Made by a program: the position numbers and the translations under genes. DNA of 64,000 nt from assembly GCF_024171735.1 (NCBI RefSeq), contig NZ_JAMTCH010000004.1, forward strand, positions 620,001 through 684,000, given 5' to 3'. Below are positions 26,728 through 34,726 of the stretch, in pieces (the stretch's first letter is position 1; the number at the start of each line of letters is the position of its first letter). Below the pieces are notes generated by a model that saw only the letters and a list, made by a program, of their open reading frames with translations, did no database searches and was not told the origin of the DNA. The DNA is from Prauserella alba (GTDB lineage: Bacteria > Actinomycetota > Actinomycetes > Mycobacteriales > Pseudonocardiaceae).

Positions 26728-27608
26728 CGACACCTGCGCGGCGCACGGCTCCAGTGCCGCGGCTCGTGCGCGCCGAGCTACGCTGGATCTTCCGCAGGCC
26801 CCGCACGCTCGCCGTGCTCGGGCTGCTGGCGCTCATCCCGGTGATCATGGGTATCGCACTGGCGACGACCAGTCCGGCGGCATCACCCGGTGGCGGCGGA
26901 CCCGGTGGTGGCGGTCCCGGTGGTGGGCCGGGCGGCGACGACGGCGGTGGCCTGCTGGCGGCGGCCGCGGGCAGCGTGCTCATCCTGCCGATCGCTGCAC
27001 TGACCATGACGATGCAGATGCTGCTGCCGTTGGCCGCCGCCATGTCCGGAGCCGACGCGCTCGCGGGTGAGACCTCCACCGGCACATTGCGCGGCTGGCT
27101 GCTCGCGCCGGTCGGGCGCGCCAGGCTGCTGCTGGTCAAGGCACTGGGGGTGGCGACGTTCACGCTCGTGGCGGCCTCCGTCATCGCGGTGAGCGGCATC
27201 CTCACCGCATTGGTCATCAACGGGGGCGGCACGCTGTACACGCTGTCGGGTACGACGCTGTCGATACCCGACGCGCTCGGCCGCATCGCACTCGCCGTGG
27301 CCTGGGTGACATTGCAGCTGTGGGCGGTCGGCGCGGTCGCGCTCGCGATCTCGGCGCTGACCGAACACCCCATGGTCGTGCTCGCATCCGTGCTCGGCGG
27401 CATCATCGTGTTCGCCGTGCTCGGCAGCCTCGACGCACTGTCCTGGCTGCACCCGTTCCTGCTCACCGACGCGTGGTGGTCGCTCGTCGACGTGTTGCGC
27501 GATCCGATCCCCTCGGGCGATCTGATCGACGGCGCACTGAAGGCCGCGTGCTATCTGGCGATCGGCGGGTCGCTCGCGTACGCGCGGTTGGTTTCCAAGG
27601 ACGGGTGA
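26715..27608 (+). CDS. ABC-2 type exporter permease
   Basis: 297 residues with six hydrophobic segments (about 30-52, 90-115, 140-165, 190-215, 225-247 and 273-290). The first external loop (about 58-85) is an unusual run of Gly-Gly-Gly-Pro repeats ending in DDGGG. The pattern ADALAGETSTGTLRGWLLAPVGR (residues of about 114-137) is typical of ABC-2 permeases that sit next to their ATPase. ATG 26715 lies inside the ATPase gene (13-base overlap) with GAGGAGG upstream, so translation is coupled. It is the last gene of the operon. Confidence 0.9.
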   Translation: MDVMTTPARRTAPVPRLVRAELRWIFRRPRTLAVLGLLALIPVIMGIALATTSPAASPGGGGPGGGGPGGGPGGDDGGGLLAAAAGSVLILPIAALTMTMQMLLPLAAAMSGADALAGETSTGTLRGWLLAPVGRARLLLVKALGVATFTLVAASVIAVSGILTALVINGGGTLYTLSGTTLSIPDALGRIALAVAWVTLQLWAVGAVALAISALTEHPMVVLASVLGGIIVFAVLGSLDALSWLHPFLLTDAWWSLVDVLRDPIPSGDLIDGALKAACYLAIGGSLAYARLVSKDG

Positions 27609-27814
27609 TGCGTTCTCCGGACCCCGGCGGTACGACGGCCGTTGACCGCCGGGGTTCGCGATTCTCGGCGAGGACTGCGACTCCGGGATTTGTCGACTCA
27701 TCGGCAGGTCTCCGAGGCGGAGTTGCACGTCTCGGGGGGCCTTTCGCCTCGCCGGCTGGGCAGGTCGACGGGAGGGCACTTCGCTGCAGGCGCACACCTA
27801 TGGGTGTTGCTGTT

Positions 27815-27830
27815 TCGAACTCTGGTTCGA
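27815..27830. promoter_or_regulatory. LexA (SOS) box
   Basis: TCGAACTCTGGTTCGA is a perfect match to the actinobacterial LexA site TCGAAC-N4-GTTCGA, and the symmetry extends to 10-bp arms (27811-27834). It lies 40 bases upstream of the remnant DUF222/HNH gene. In Mycobacterium, 13E12/DUF222 repeat genes carry LexA boxes, which agrees. The 27609-27810 part of the spacer holds no gene. Confidence 0.85.
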
Positions 27831-27870
27831 AACAGTACGCGGTGCGACTGGTTCTGGGGATAGTGCTGCT

Positions 27871-28158
27871 GTGGCCGTGTCGCTGCGATGCCGACGGGCG
27901 CAGGTTGATGCCGAGGAGATGGTACTGCTCGCCTCGCTGGCCTCGGCAGAAGACGACGCCGCCCCACCGCCGCCATCCGCGACCTCGTCCGCGTGCGCGA
28001 TCGCGGATGCATCCCCGGTGCCACCGACCCGCCCGCCACTGCGACCTCGACCACCAACACGAATGGACCGCCCACCACGGCCCCACCTCGGCCGCCGACA
28101 CCGCACCACGCTGCCACCGACACCACCGCCGCCACTGCCCGACGAACCACCCTTCTAA
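27871..28158 (+). pseudogene. Remnant of a DUF222/HNH (13E12-type) endonuclease gene
   Basis: Fragments of one family appear in shifted frames. The start MAVSLRCRRAQVDAEEMVLLA (from GTG 27871) looks like a DUF222 N-terminus. Near 27980-28015 AAIRDLVRVRDRGC is read in a second frame. After a shift near 28017, CHRPARHCDLDHQHEW and TAPRCHRHHR give the HNH zinc/nuclease motif. The end LPDEPPF with a stop at 28158 is again in the first frame and is typical of the family C-terminus. Full genes are about 400-500 codons, so most of the DUF222 region is deleted. It is dead as a nuclease unless frameshifts are sequencing errors, but the large deletion argues against that. Confidence 0.75.
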
Positions 28159-28233
28159 GCAGCACGAGCTCACAGCGGCCAAGCGGGGTTCCGACCAACG
28201 GAGAACCGGACTACGCCACGGGCGGGTTCGGCG

Positions 28234-29250
28234 CTAACCGACGATCGCCACACCGCCGGGGTCCAAGGTGAGGCGGACCTCGTCGCCGGGCCGCGCCGCG
28301 TCCGCCATCGTGGCGACCGCATCGACGGTGGACACGTCGGGAACGGTCTCCGACACGTCGACCGTCACCCGCGTGTGGTCGCGGCGCCTCGCCCGCGACA
28401 CCACCTCCCCCGGCACTCCGGTGGAGGCGACACGCAACGCGTGGGGCCGCAGGCCGACGGTGGCCGGCCCGGTGAGGGCCCACGGGACATCGGCCGAACC
28501 GAAGGCACAGCTCATCCGGCCGTCGGTGACCTCGCCGGGCAGCACGGTGGTGACCCCCAGGAAACGGGCCACGCGTTCGTCGGCGGGTGCGCGCCAGACG
28601 TCGATCACGTCGCCGGACTGCCGGATGCGCCCTTCGTCGAGCACGGCGAGGCGGTCGGCCAGCGTGAACGCCTCCTCCTGGTCGTGCGTGACCAGTAGTG
28701 TCGTGGCCTTGGCGCGGCGCAGCACGCCGACGAGGTCGAGCGCCAGCGATTCGCGCAGTTCGGCGTCCAACCCGGACAGCGGCTCGTCGAGCAGCAACAG
28801 CCTCGGCCGGGGCGCCAGCGCCCTGGCCAGCGCCACGCGCTGGGCCTCACCGCCGGACAGTTCGGTGACCGGCCGCCGCTCGTAACCCGCCAGACCGACG
28901 AGTTCCAGCAGCTCGGCCACGCGACGGTCGCGATCGCCTGCTGCCATGCCCTGCATCCTCGGGCCGAACGCGATGTTGCCCGCCACGTCGCGATGCGGGA
29001 ACAGCTGGCCGTCCTGGAACACGAGCCCGAAGCCGCGGCGGTGCACCGGCACGCCCGCCAGGTCGTCGCCGTCCCAGCGGACCGCGCCGGAGGCCGGTTC
29101 GAGACCCGCGATCGCGCGCAGCAACGTCGACTTGCCCGAACCGGACGGCCCGAGCAACGCCAACACCTCGCCGTCGGCGATCTCCAGCGACGCGTCACGC
29201 ACCGCGGGTGTGCGGTCGTAGGTGACGGTGACCCGGTCCACGGTCAGCAT
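28234..29250 (-). CDS. thiQ: Thiamine ABC importer ATPase
   Basis: 338 residues with an ABC domain (about 1-235): Walker A GPSGSGKST, signature LSGGEAQRVALARAL, Walker B LLLLDEPLSGLD and the switch His in LLVTHDQEEA. The C-terminal 100 residues form the TOBE-like regulatory domain of the PotA/MalK group. It is last in the riboswitch-controlled operon, its ATG directly following the permease stop codon. It powers uptake of thiamine or thiamine phosphates; specificity is inferred from the binding protein and TPP riboswitch. Confidence 0.9.
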   Translation of the reverse strand: MLTVDRVTVTYDRTPAVRDASLEIADGEVLALLGPSGSGKSTLLRAIAGLEPASGAVRWDGDDLAGVPVHRRGFGLVFQDGQLFPHRDVAGNIAFGPRMQGMAAGDRDRRVAELLELVGLAGYERRPVTELSGGEAQRVALARALAPRPRLLLLDEPLSGLDAELRESLALDLVGVLRRAKATTLLVTHDQEEAFTLADRLAVLDEGRIRQSGDVIDVWRAPADERVARFLGVTTVLPGEVTDGRMSCAFGSADVPWALTGPATVGLRPHALRVASTGVPGEVVSRARRRDHTRVTVDVSETVPDVSTVDAVATMADAARPGDEVRLTLDPGGVAIVG

Positions 29251-30903
29251 TCAGAACTCCCCGACGTGCGGCGCCCGCAGGCGGTCGATGACGGCGGCCA
29301 CGCCCGCGGTGACGAGCATCAGCAGCGTGCACGCCGCGTAGGCCAACTGAGTGTTCTCCTCGCCCGGTCTGCTGATCAGCTCGTTGATCGCCACCGGCAG
29401 TGTCGGCGCCTCGGGGCGGGCGAGAAAGCTCGTCGCGCCGAACTCGCCCAGCGCGACGACGTAGCCGAACGCCGCGGCCGCCGCCAGCGACCGGGCCGCG
29501 AGCGGCAGGTCCACCGTCCACCACACCCGCGCAGGCGGCGCGCCGAGTGTCGCCGCGGCCTGGCGCAGCCGGACGTCGACCGACCGCAGCACAGGCAGCA
29601 CCATGCGGATCACCAGTGGCACGACGACGAGCGCCTGAGCCAACGGCACCAGCATCGGCGACGTGCGCAGATCCCCGGGCAACGCATCGAGGGTGACCAG
29701 ATAACCGAAGCCGACGGTCACCGCGGACACACCGAGCGGCAGCATCAGCGCCGCGTCGAGCGTCTCCCCTGCCAGCCGTGCCACCCGGCCACGGGCCCGC
29801 CCCGCCGCCACCAGCGCGACGGCGGCGAGCACCCCGACGATCATCGCCAGCACCGTCGCGTCGAACGCCGTCCGCAGGGAGTTCAGTGCCGCCTCCCAGC
29901 CGGTGACGCTCAGCGCACCGTCGCCGGAACCCGCCAGCGCGCGGTAACCGTCGAACCCCCAGCCGTCGCGTGTGGACAGCGAACGGACGACGAGTGCCAG
30001 GATCGGCACCAGCAGACCCGCCACGACCGTCAGCGCCGCTCCGACCACCCACCACTCGCGGCCCGCGGGCCTGCGGGCCGTCACCACGGGGGCGCGAAGC
30101 GGTGCGGCACGCTCCCGTCGCCGCCGCGCCACCCCGCCGATCACGAGCGCGACGATCACGGCCGCGAGCTGCACCAGCGACAGCGCCGCCGCACCGGACA
30201 GGTCGAGCAGCTCCACGGTCCGCAGGTAGATCTCGGTCTCGAGCGTGCGATAACGCCCGCCGCCGAGCATCAGCACCACACCGAAACTCGTGGAACAGAA
30301 CAGGAACACGACCGCGGCCGACGACGCGAGCGCCGGTGCGAGAGCGGGCAGCGTCACGGTGCGGAACGCCTGCCACGGCGAGGCGCCCAGACTGCGGGCC
30401 GCGTCCTCGGCGCGCCGGTCGAGGTGCGCCCACAACCCGCCGACGGTGCGCGCCACGACGGCGACGTTGAAGAACGCGTTGGCCAGCACGATCGTCGCCA
30501 CCCCACCGCCGGGCCACAACGCCTTGAACGCCAGCCCCACGACGACCGTCGGCAGCACGAACGGCACCAGCAGGAACGTCCGAACCCATCCGAACCCGTG
30601 CAGCCGCGCCCTCGCGAGCAGGAACGCCACGGGCATTCCGGCGAACACCGCCACGGCCGTCGACGCCGCCGCCTGCCCGAGGGTGAACGCAGCCAGGTCC
30701 CAGGTCTGTGCCTGCGCCAGCGCCGCTGCGACTCCCCCGTCGGTGACGCCGAGCCGCACGATCGCCACGACCGGCCAGGCGAACAGCACGCCCAGGAACG
30801 CGATCGGCAGCGCCGCGAGCGCGACGACGCCGGCCCCGCGGCCCCCTCCGGCCGCGGGGCCGCGACGCCCGACTCGGCTCAGCCCTCGTACAGCTCGCGC
30901 CAC
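29251..30903 (-). CDS. thiP: Thiamine ABC importer permease, fused double domain
   Basis: About 550 residues with two permease modules in one chain (roughly 15-265 and 285-540), about 12 hydrophobic segments, and two EAA-type loops: EDAARSLGASPWQAFRTVTLP in the first half and LRQAAATLGAPPARVWWTVDLP in the second. This is the ThiP/FbpB architecture. The start is uncertain: no ATG/GTG lies between the thiB stop and the first helix, so GTG 30903, overlapping thiB by 25 bases, is used; a CTG near 30885 is another possibility. It ends exactly before the thiQ start. Confidence 0.88.
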   Translation of the reverse strand: MARAVRGLSRVGRRGPAAGGGRGAGVVALAALPIAFLGVLFAWPVVAIVRLGVTDGGVAAALAQAQTWDLAAFTLGQAAASTAVAVFAGMPVAFLLARARLHGFGWVRTFLLVPFVLPTVVVGLAFKALWPGGGVATIVLANAFFNVAVVARTVGGLWAHLDRRAEDAARSLGASPWQAFRTVTLPALAPALASSAAVVFLFCSTSFGVVLMLGGGRYRTLETEIYLRTVELLDLSGAAALSLVQLAAVIVALVIGGVARRRRERAAPLRAPVVTARRPAGREWWVVGAALTVVAGLLVPILALVVRSLSTRDGWGFDGYRALAGSGDGALSVTGWEAALNSLRTAFDATVLAMIVGVLAAVALVAAGRARGRVARLAGETLDAALMLPLGVSAVTVGFGYLVTLDALPGDLRTSPMLVPLAQALVVVPLVIRMVLPVLRSVDVRLRQAAATLGAPPARVWWTVDLPLAARSLAAAAAFGYVVALGEFGATSFLARPEAPTLPVAINELISRPGEENTQLAYAACTLLMLVTAGVAAVIDRLRAPHVGEF

Positions 30904-31970
30904 TGCTGGATCCACTGCTCCCGGCCCTCGCTGACCTCGGCGGCGGGCAACTGCGCCGGGTCGTCCGGCAACGGGGCCGCCTTCCGCCACGAACCGGGCA
31001 GTTCGACGTCGGACCTGGCCGGATAGACGTACATGTTCTCCGGCACGGTGCGCTGGAACTCCGGGGACAGCAGGAAATCGACGACCCGGCGCGCCGCGTC
31101 GGGACGCTCCGTGCCGGAGAGCACCCCCGCGTACTCGACCTGCCGGTAACAGGTCTCCAGCAGCGCCTTCGTGCGAGGCGTGCCGTCGTCGCCGATCTCG
31201 GCGGCCGGGGACGACGCGTACGACACGACGATCGGGCGCGGGCCGTTGCCGGACGACCCGGAGAACTCCTGCGTGTAGGCCTCGGTCCAGCCGCTCACGA
31301 CCTGCGCACCGCCCTCCTTGAGGTTGCGCCAGTAGTCCTGCCAGCCGTTCTCGCCCTTCTCGGCGATGGTCGCGAGCAGGAACGCCAGGCCGGGCGACGA
31401 CGTCGCGGGGCTCGGCGTCACCAGCAGCTTGCTGTAGCGCGGCCTGGCCAGGTCGGCGAACGTGCGCGGGGCGGGCACGTCGTGGGAGGCGAACCACTCG
31501 GTGTCGATGTTGACGCACACATCGCCGACGTCCACGGCCGTCAGCCGGGCCCCGTCACCGCTCGCACCGTGGTCGCCCGCGTCGTCGAGCGCGTAACGCT
31601 GCGGACCCTCTGCTGCGGCCGGGGCGTCGTACGGGGCGAACACGTCCTCGGCGAGAGTGCGGGAGGCGAACGTCGAGTCGATGCCGTAGGCGACATCGGC
31701 CACCGGGTTGGCCTTCGTCAGCACGAGCTTGTTCGCCAGCGCTCCGGCATCGCCCTGGTTGAGCACCTTGACGCGGATACCCGACCGCGACTCGAACTCG
31801 TCGAGCACCTCCTGCGGAACGGCGAACGAATCGTGCGTGGCCAGCGTGACCGTCGTCGCCGACGAAGCGTCGCCACCACCGCCGTCCCCACCCCCGATCA
31901 ACGTGCACCCGGTGGTGAACAGGCCGGTCAGGGCAACGGCGGTCAGCTGGCTCAAACGGCGCGGCAACAT
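30879..31970 (-). CDS. thiB: Thiamine-binding lipoprotein
   Basis: 363 residues. The signal peptide ends in the lipobox TTGC (Cys22), followed by a Gly/Asp linker and an iron/thiamine-type periplasmic binding fold. Phrases such as GDAGALANKLVLTKANPVADVAYGID (residues of about 78-103, partly quoted) and PSPATSSPGLAFLLATI are typical of ThiB. ATG 31970 has GAGGAGA upstream. It is the first gene of thiB-thiP-thiQ and lies 96 bases after a TPP riboswitch, so its expression should drop when thiamine diphosphate is plentiful. Confidence 0.92.
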   Translation of the reverse strand: MLPRRLSQLTAVALTGLFTTGCTLIGGGDGGGGDASSATTVTLATHDSFAVPQEVLDEFESRSGIRVKVLNQGDAGALANKLVLTKANPVADVAYGIDSTFASRTLAEDVFAPYDAPAAAEGPQRYALDDAGDHGASGDGARLTAVDVGDVCVNIDTEWFASHDVPAPRTFADLARPRYSKLLVTPSPATSSPGLAFLLATIAEKGENGWQDYWRNLKEGGAQVVSGWTEAYTQEFSGSSGNGPRPIVVSYASSPAAEIGDDGTPRTKALLETCYRQVEYAGVLSGTERPDAARRVVDFLLSPEFQRTVPENMYVYPARSDVELPGSWRKAAPLPDDPAQLPAAEVSEGREQWIQQWRELYEG

Positions 31971-32066
31971 CGTCTCTCCTCGTCGGCACCGTCCGCGGCG
32001 CCGACCGGGGCCGCAGGCGACCCGGAGGGCAAGCGGCTCGGAGTACGACGGCTCGAGCTGAGCATG

Positions 32067-32157
32067 CCTCCCTGCGCCGGCATGACCCGGATCAGGTGCG
32101 AACGGTCGTGGGCTCGGTGCCCACCTCTCAGTCCGGCCGGTTCACCGGACTCCCGTG
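32067..32157 (-). ncRNA. TPP riboswitch (THI element)
   Basis: Read on the minus strand it contains the conserved blocks CACGGGAGTCC, GGACTGAGAGG (the CUGAGA box), a stem closing with GGGC/GCCC, CACCTGATCCGG and GCCGGCGCAGGGAGGC. These are the thi-box core of TPP riboswitches in the right order and spacing. It sits in the leader of the thiB operon. The rest of the 31971-32280 spacer holds the thiB ribosome site and the promoter for 32281. Confidence 0.93.
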
Positions 32158-32192
32158 GCGGCGGGCACCCCGCGCCGTGAGCGCGCCACCAT

Positions 32193-32210
32193 GATCACGA
32201 AACGGTGATC
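32193..32210. promoter_or_regulatory. Inverted repeat GATCAC-N6-GTGATC
   Basis: Perfect 6-bp arms at 32193-32198 and 32205-32210 lie in the divergent spacer just upstream of the riboswitch and 71 bases before ATG 32281. It could be an operator for either side; short arms leave chance possible. Confidence 0.3.
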
Positions 32211-32280
32211 TCGACACGCTACGGCCGACATGCCCGACTGCGACTGTGCAGCTTACCCCTCCCGGCACCACCATGGACAC

Positions 32281-32583
32281 ATGACGGAGCTACTCAGCGA
32301 CGACCGCATCCAGACAGCACTCGAACACCTCCCCAACTGGCACCGCGAGGGCGAGGCGATCGTGCGCGAGGCGAAGTTGCCGAGCTTCCCCCGCGCGATC
32401 GAGGTGGTGAACCGGGTCGCCGAGCTCGCCGAGAGCGCAGACCATCACCCGGATATCGACATCCGCTGGCGCACGTTACGTTTCTCCCTGAGCACACACA
32501 GTGCCGGCGGACTCACGGAGAAGGACGTCTCACTGGCGGCCGAGATCGACGGTGCCGTGGACGCCATCATGGAAGTCTCCTGA
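32281..32583 (+). CDS. Pterin-4a-carbinolamine dehydratase
   Basis: 100 residues, the usual length of the PCD/DCoH family. The signature is ADHHPDIDIRWRTLRFSLSTHSAGGLTEKD (residues of about 52-82, given here by position with key His54, His55, Pro56 and the later His74). The enzyme dehydrates 4a-hydroxytetrahydrobiopterin, recycling the cofactor of aromatic amino acid hydroxylases; no hydroxylase gene is nearby. In bacteria without such hydroxylases the role is unclear. ATG start, monocistronic or followed after 100 bases by the small exported gene. Confidence 0.92.
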   Translation: MTELLSDDRIQTALEHLPNWHREGEAIVREAKLPSFPRAIEVVNRVAELAESADHHPDIDIRWRTLRFSLSTHSAGGLTEKDVSLAAEIDGAVDAIMEVS

Positions 32584-32683
32584 CCCCGTCTCACCCATGT
32601 CCTGTGACGTGCGCAGCATCCGGCAACCTTCCGGTGTCACGCGGCGTTGCACGGGTATCCGACAGCAGAAGGAGGGAGTGCGC

Positions 32684-32992
32684 ATGAGCCGAATCGCCTT
32701 ACGTACCAACGATTTCCGCACCGTGTCCGCGAGTGGGCCCGGTAGGCGACTGCGGCGCGCGACCGCCGCGGCGACGCTGTCGGTCCTGACCGTGCTCGGC
32801 TCACTACTGGCGGGCGCGGCGCCCGCGCTGGCCGACCAGGAGGACAAGCGGCAGGCCGTCGCCGATCCGTGGGACGCGTTCACGCAGGCGGTGGTCGTCG
32901 GCAGCACCGCGTTCGTGATGATCATCGGCCTGGCCGGCGCCGTGCTGTATTACACGGCCAAGGGCCACCGCAGGCAGACACAACCGCACTGA
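32684..32992 (+). CDS. Small exported membrane-anchored protein of unknown function
   Basis: 102 residues. A basic N-terminus (to about 30) leads into a signal-like hydrophobic segment (about 31-48) ending in the cleavage-like site APALADQ. A short polar stretch follows, then a second hydrophobic helix (about 68-92) and a basic tail KGHRRQTQPH. It would be anchored with a short external segment and a cytoplasmic tail. ATG 32684 has AGGAGGGAG upstream, so it is translated well. No family recognised. It precedes the acetyltransferase gene by 20 bases and is probably cotranscribed with it. Confidence 0.7.
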   Translation: MSRIALRTNDFRTVSASGPGRRLRRATAAATLSVLTVLGSLLAGAAPALADQEDKRQAVADPWDAFTQAVVVGSTAFVMIIGLAGAVLYYTAKGHRRQTQPH

Positions 32993-33012
32993 GCCCGGCG
33001 ACCGCAGACCCG

Positions 33013-33576
33013 ATGACGGCACCACCGGCCTTCGCCAACAAGCCCGTCCTCACCGGCGAGCTGGTGCAGTTGCGTCCCGCGCTACCCGCCGACGCTCCCG
33101 GTCTGGTCGCGCTGATGCGGGAAGAGGCACTCACGTGGTGCCCGGGGCGCGGCGCCGCGGTGCCCGCACTCGACGATCTGGCGGCGGCCCAGCACTGGTA
33201 CGGCTCGTGCGGCAAGCGCGGCGACCGGGTCGATCTTGCCGTCGTGGATCGGGGGACCGGGTCGTTCATCGGCGAGGCGGTGCTGGCCGACCTCGACCCG
33301 GACAACGCGTCCTGCCGGCTCCGGCTGGGCCTGCTCGGCCCCTACGGCGACGGCCACCGTGACGAAGCCGCCCGGCTACTGCTCGAGTACGCACTCGACG
33401 GGGCCCGCTTGCACCGCGTGGAGACGCAGGTGGCGGCATGCCATGTTCGCGCGCGGGAGGCCTACGAGGCGGCCGGCTTCGTCCTCGAGGGCACGCGCCG
33501 CGAAGCCGTCGTCGCCGACGGCGAGCGGGCGGACGTCCACATCCTCGCGGCACTGGCGGGCGACCCGCACCCGTGA
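33013..33576 (+). CDS. GNAT-family N-acetyltransferase (RimJ/RimL type)
   Basis: 187 residues. The N-terminal strand (VLTGELVQLRPALPADAPGLVALMR near 14-38) and the core RLRLGLLGPYGDGHRDEAARLLLEYA near 113-138, with a G-x-x-G-like acetyl-CoA loop, and the last strand RAREAYEAAGFVLEGTRREAV mark the RimJ/RimL group of acetyltransferases. These acetylate protein N-termini or small molecules; the substrate is unknown. The CoA loop here reads GPYGDGHR instead of the common GxGyG, but is otherwise in place. ATG 33013. Confidence 0.85.
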   Translation: MTAPPAFANKPVLTGELVQLRPALPADAPGLVALMREEALTWCPGRGAAVPALDDLAAAQHWYGSCGKRGDRVDLAVVDRGTGSFIGEAVLADLDPDNASCRLRLGLLGPYGDGHRDEAARLLLEYALDGARLHRVETQVAACHVRAREAYEAAGFVLEGTRREAVVADGERADVHILAALAGDPHP

Positions 33577-33657
33577 CAACCGTCCGCTCGGTCCCGGCCC
33601 TGCTGCGGATGTGTCAGCCGAGCCGGTCCGTGAGCGTGACGAACCGGTCGACCGCGG

Positions 33658-33984
33658 TCACCGCTCGCCCGGCGCGCGCCGCGTCGGCGCGTCCGGCACA
33701 CCCTCGATGTGGGCACCGTCGCCAGGGTAGCGCTGCGGGGTCTCGTGCGGGTACTGGTCGGCCGAGCCCTCGGGCTTGCGGCGACGCGGGTACGGCTCCT
33801 GCGGGCCGGGGTGGTCGGGCGGCAGGTCGGAGCCGTGTCGCCGCTCCCCCGGATTCCGCTGCGGTCCCGGATTCCGTTGCGGCCCTGGATTCCGCTCAGC
33901 CCCCGGCAACCAGTCGAGTTCCGGTCGGGTCCCGCCGCCGGGCGGCTGTGTGTTCGGTTCGGTGTTCCTGTTCGGTTCGGGCAT
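33658..33984 (-). CDS. Pro/Arg-rich low-complexity small protein
   Basis: 108 residues of Pro, Arg, Gly, Glu and Asn with three NPGPQR-type repeats near residues 31-46. No domain, signal peptide or membrane segment is seen; it would be intrinsically disordered. ATG 33984 has AGGAG eight bases upstream, the main reason to consider it real. It is convergent with the acetyltransferase gene and divergent from the thioesterase gene. It may instead be noncoding; codon bias alone cannot settle it. Confidence 0.45.
   Translation of the reverse strand: MPEPNRNTEPNTQPPGGGTRPELDWLPGAERNPGPQRNPGPQRNPGERRHGSDLPPDHPGPQEPYPRRRKPEGSADQYPHETPQRYPGDGAHIEGVPDAPTRRAPGER
33848..33901. repeat. Three 18-bp tandem repeats
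   Basis: Units CCCGGATTCCGCTGCGGT, CCCGGATTCCGTTGCGGC and a diverged CCTGGATTCCGCTCAG follow each other with an 18-bp period inside the Pro/Arg-rich gene; being a multiple of three, they keep its frame. Confidence 0.8.
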
Positions 33985-34056
33985 GCTGGTGTCTCCTGAC
34001 TCACATCGTCAGCAGGCCGGTCGCGACCGGCTCACCGCCGACGGTAGACCTCGACC

Positions 34057-34554
34057 ATGATGAGCGCCATGAGCACCGAGACCGCGAACACCGACGACAC
34101 CCGGGGCCCGAGCATCCAGCAGCTGCTGTTCCCCGACATGAAGTGCTTCGGCTGCGGACCCGCTAACCCGGACGGGCTTCGGCTGAGCAGCTACGAGGTC
34201 GACGGTGTCGTCCGCGCGACCTTCACGCCGTGGCCGCGGCACGACAACGGCGGTGGCTACCTCAACGGCGGGATCATTTCCACGGTGCTCGACTGCCACG
34301 GTGCGGCGGCCGTCATGCTCGAGGCCGACCGCCGCGGCTGGGAGCCCGCACCGGGCGAGCACCTGGCCTACGTCACCGCGGGGCTCGACGTGAGGTTCCG
34401 CAGGCCGACCCCGCTGGACGAACCGCTGGAGATCACCGCAGAACTGACGACGATCGACGAACCGGAGATGACCGTCGTCTGCGAGATCCACCACGGCGGC
34501 AAACTGCGGGCCGCGGGTACCGCCGTGTGGAAGCGGTGGCGGCCGCGCACCTGA
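34057..34554 (+). CDS. Hotdog-fold thioesterase (PaaI-like)
   Basis: 165 residues. The CFGCGPANPDGLRL motif (about residues 30-43) and the hotdog helix beginning LNGGIISTVLDCHGAAAVM (about 69-87) are typical of acyl-CoA thioesterases of the DUF4442/PaaI group; the active-site HGG is NGG here, as in many members of this branch. The strand DVRFRRPTPLDEPLEI follows. It probably hydrolyses an acyl- or aryl-CoA in the cytoplasm. The ATG pair at 34057/34060 and another ATG at 34069 leave the exact start open. It stands alone. Confidence 0.85.
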   Translation: MMSAMSTETANTDDTRGPSIQQLLFPDMKCFGCGPANPDGLRLSSYEVDGVVRATFTPWPRHDNGGGYLNGGIISTVLDCHGAAAVMLEADRRGWEPAPGEHLAYVTAGLDVRFRRPTPLDEPLEITAELTTIDEPEMTVVCEIHHGGKLRAAGTAVWKRWRPRT

Positions 34555-34726
34555 TTCCACCGGGGCGCCGAGCCCGCCGCGACGTCCGGCGAATCAGGTG
34601 TCCGGCGAACCAGGTATCCGCGAATCAGGCGTCCGCGAACCGGGCACCGCCGGTACCGGCACCGTTCCCGGGGCGGAAACCCCGGGAACGGCACCGGACC
34701 GGGGTGGGCCGGCCGGCGACGGCCGG

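Noticed and set aside
28993-31026. Plus-strand open frame of 677 codons
   Set aside because: Antisense to thiP/thiQ/thiB, rich in Arg/His/Gln with no recognisable motif.
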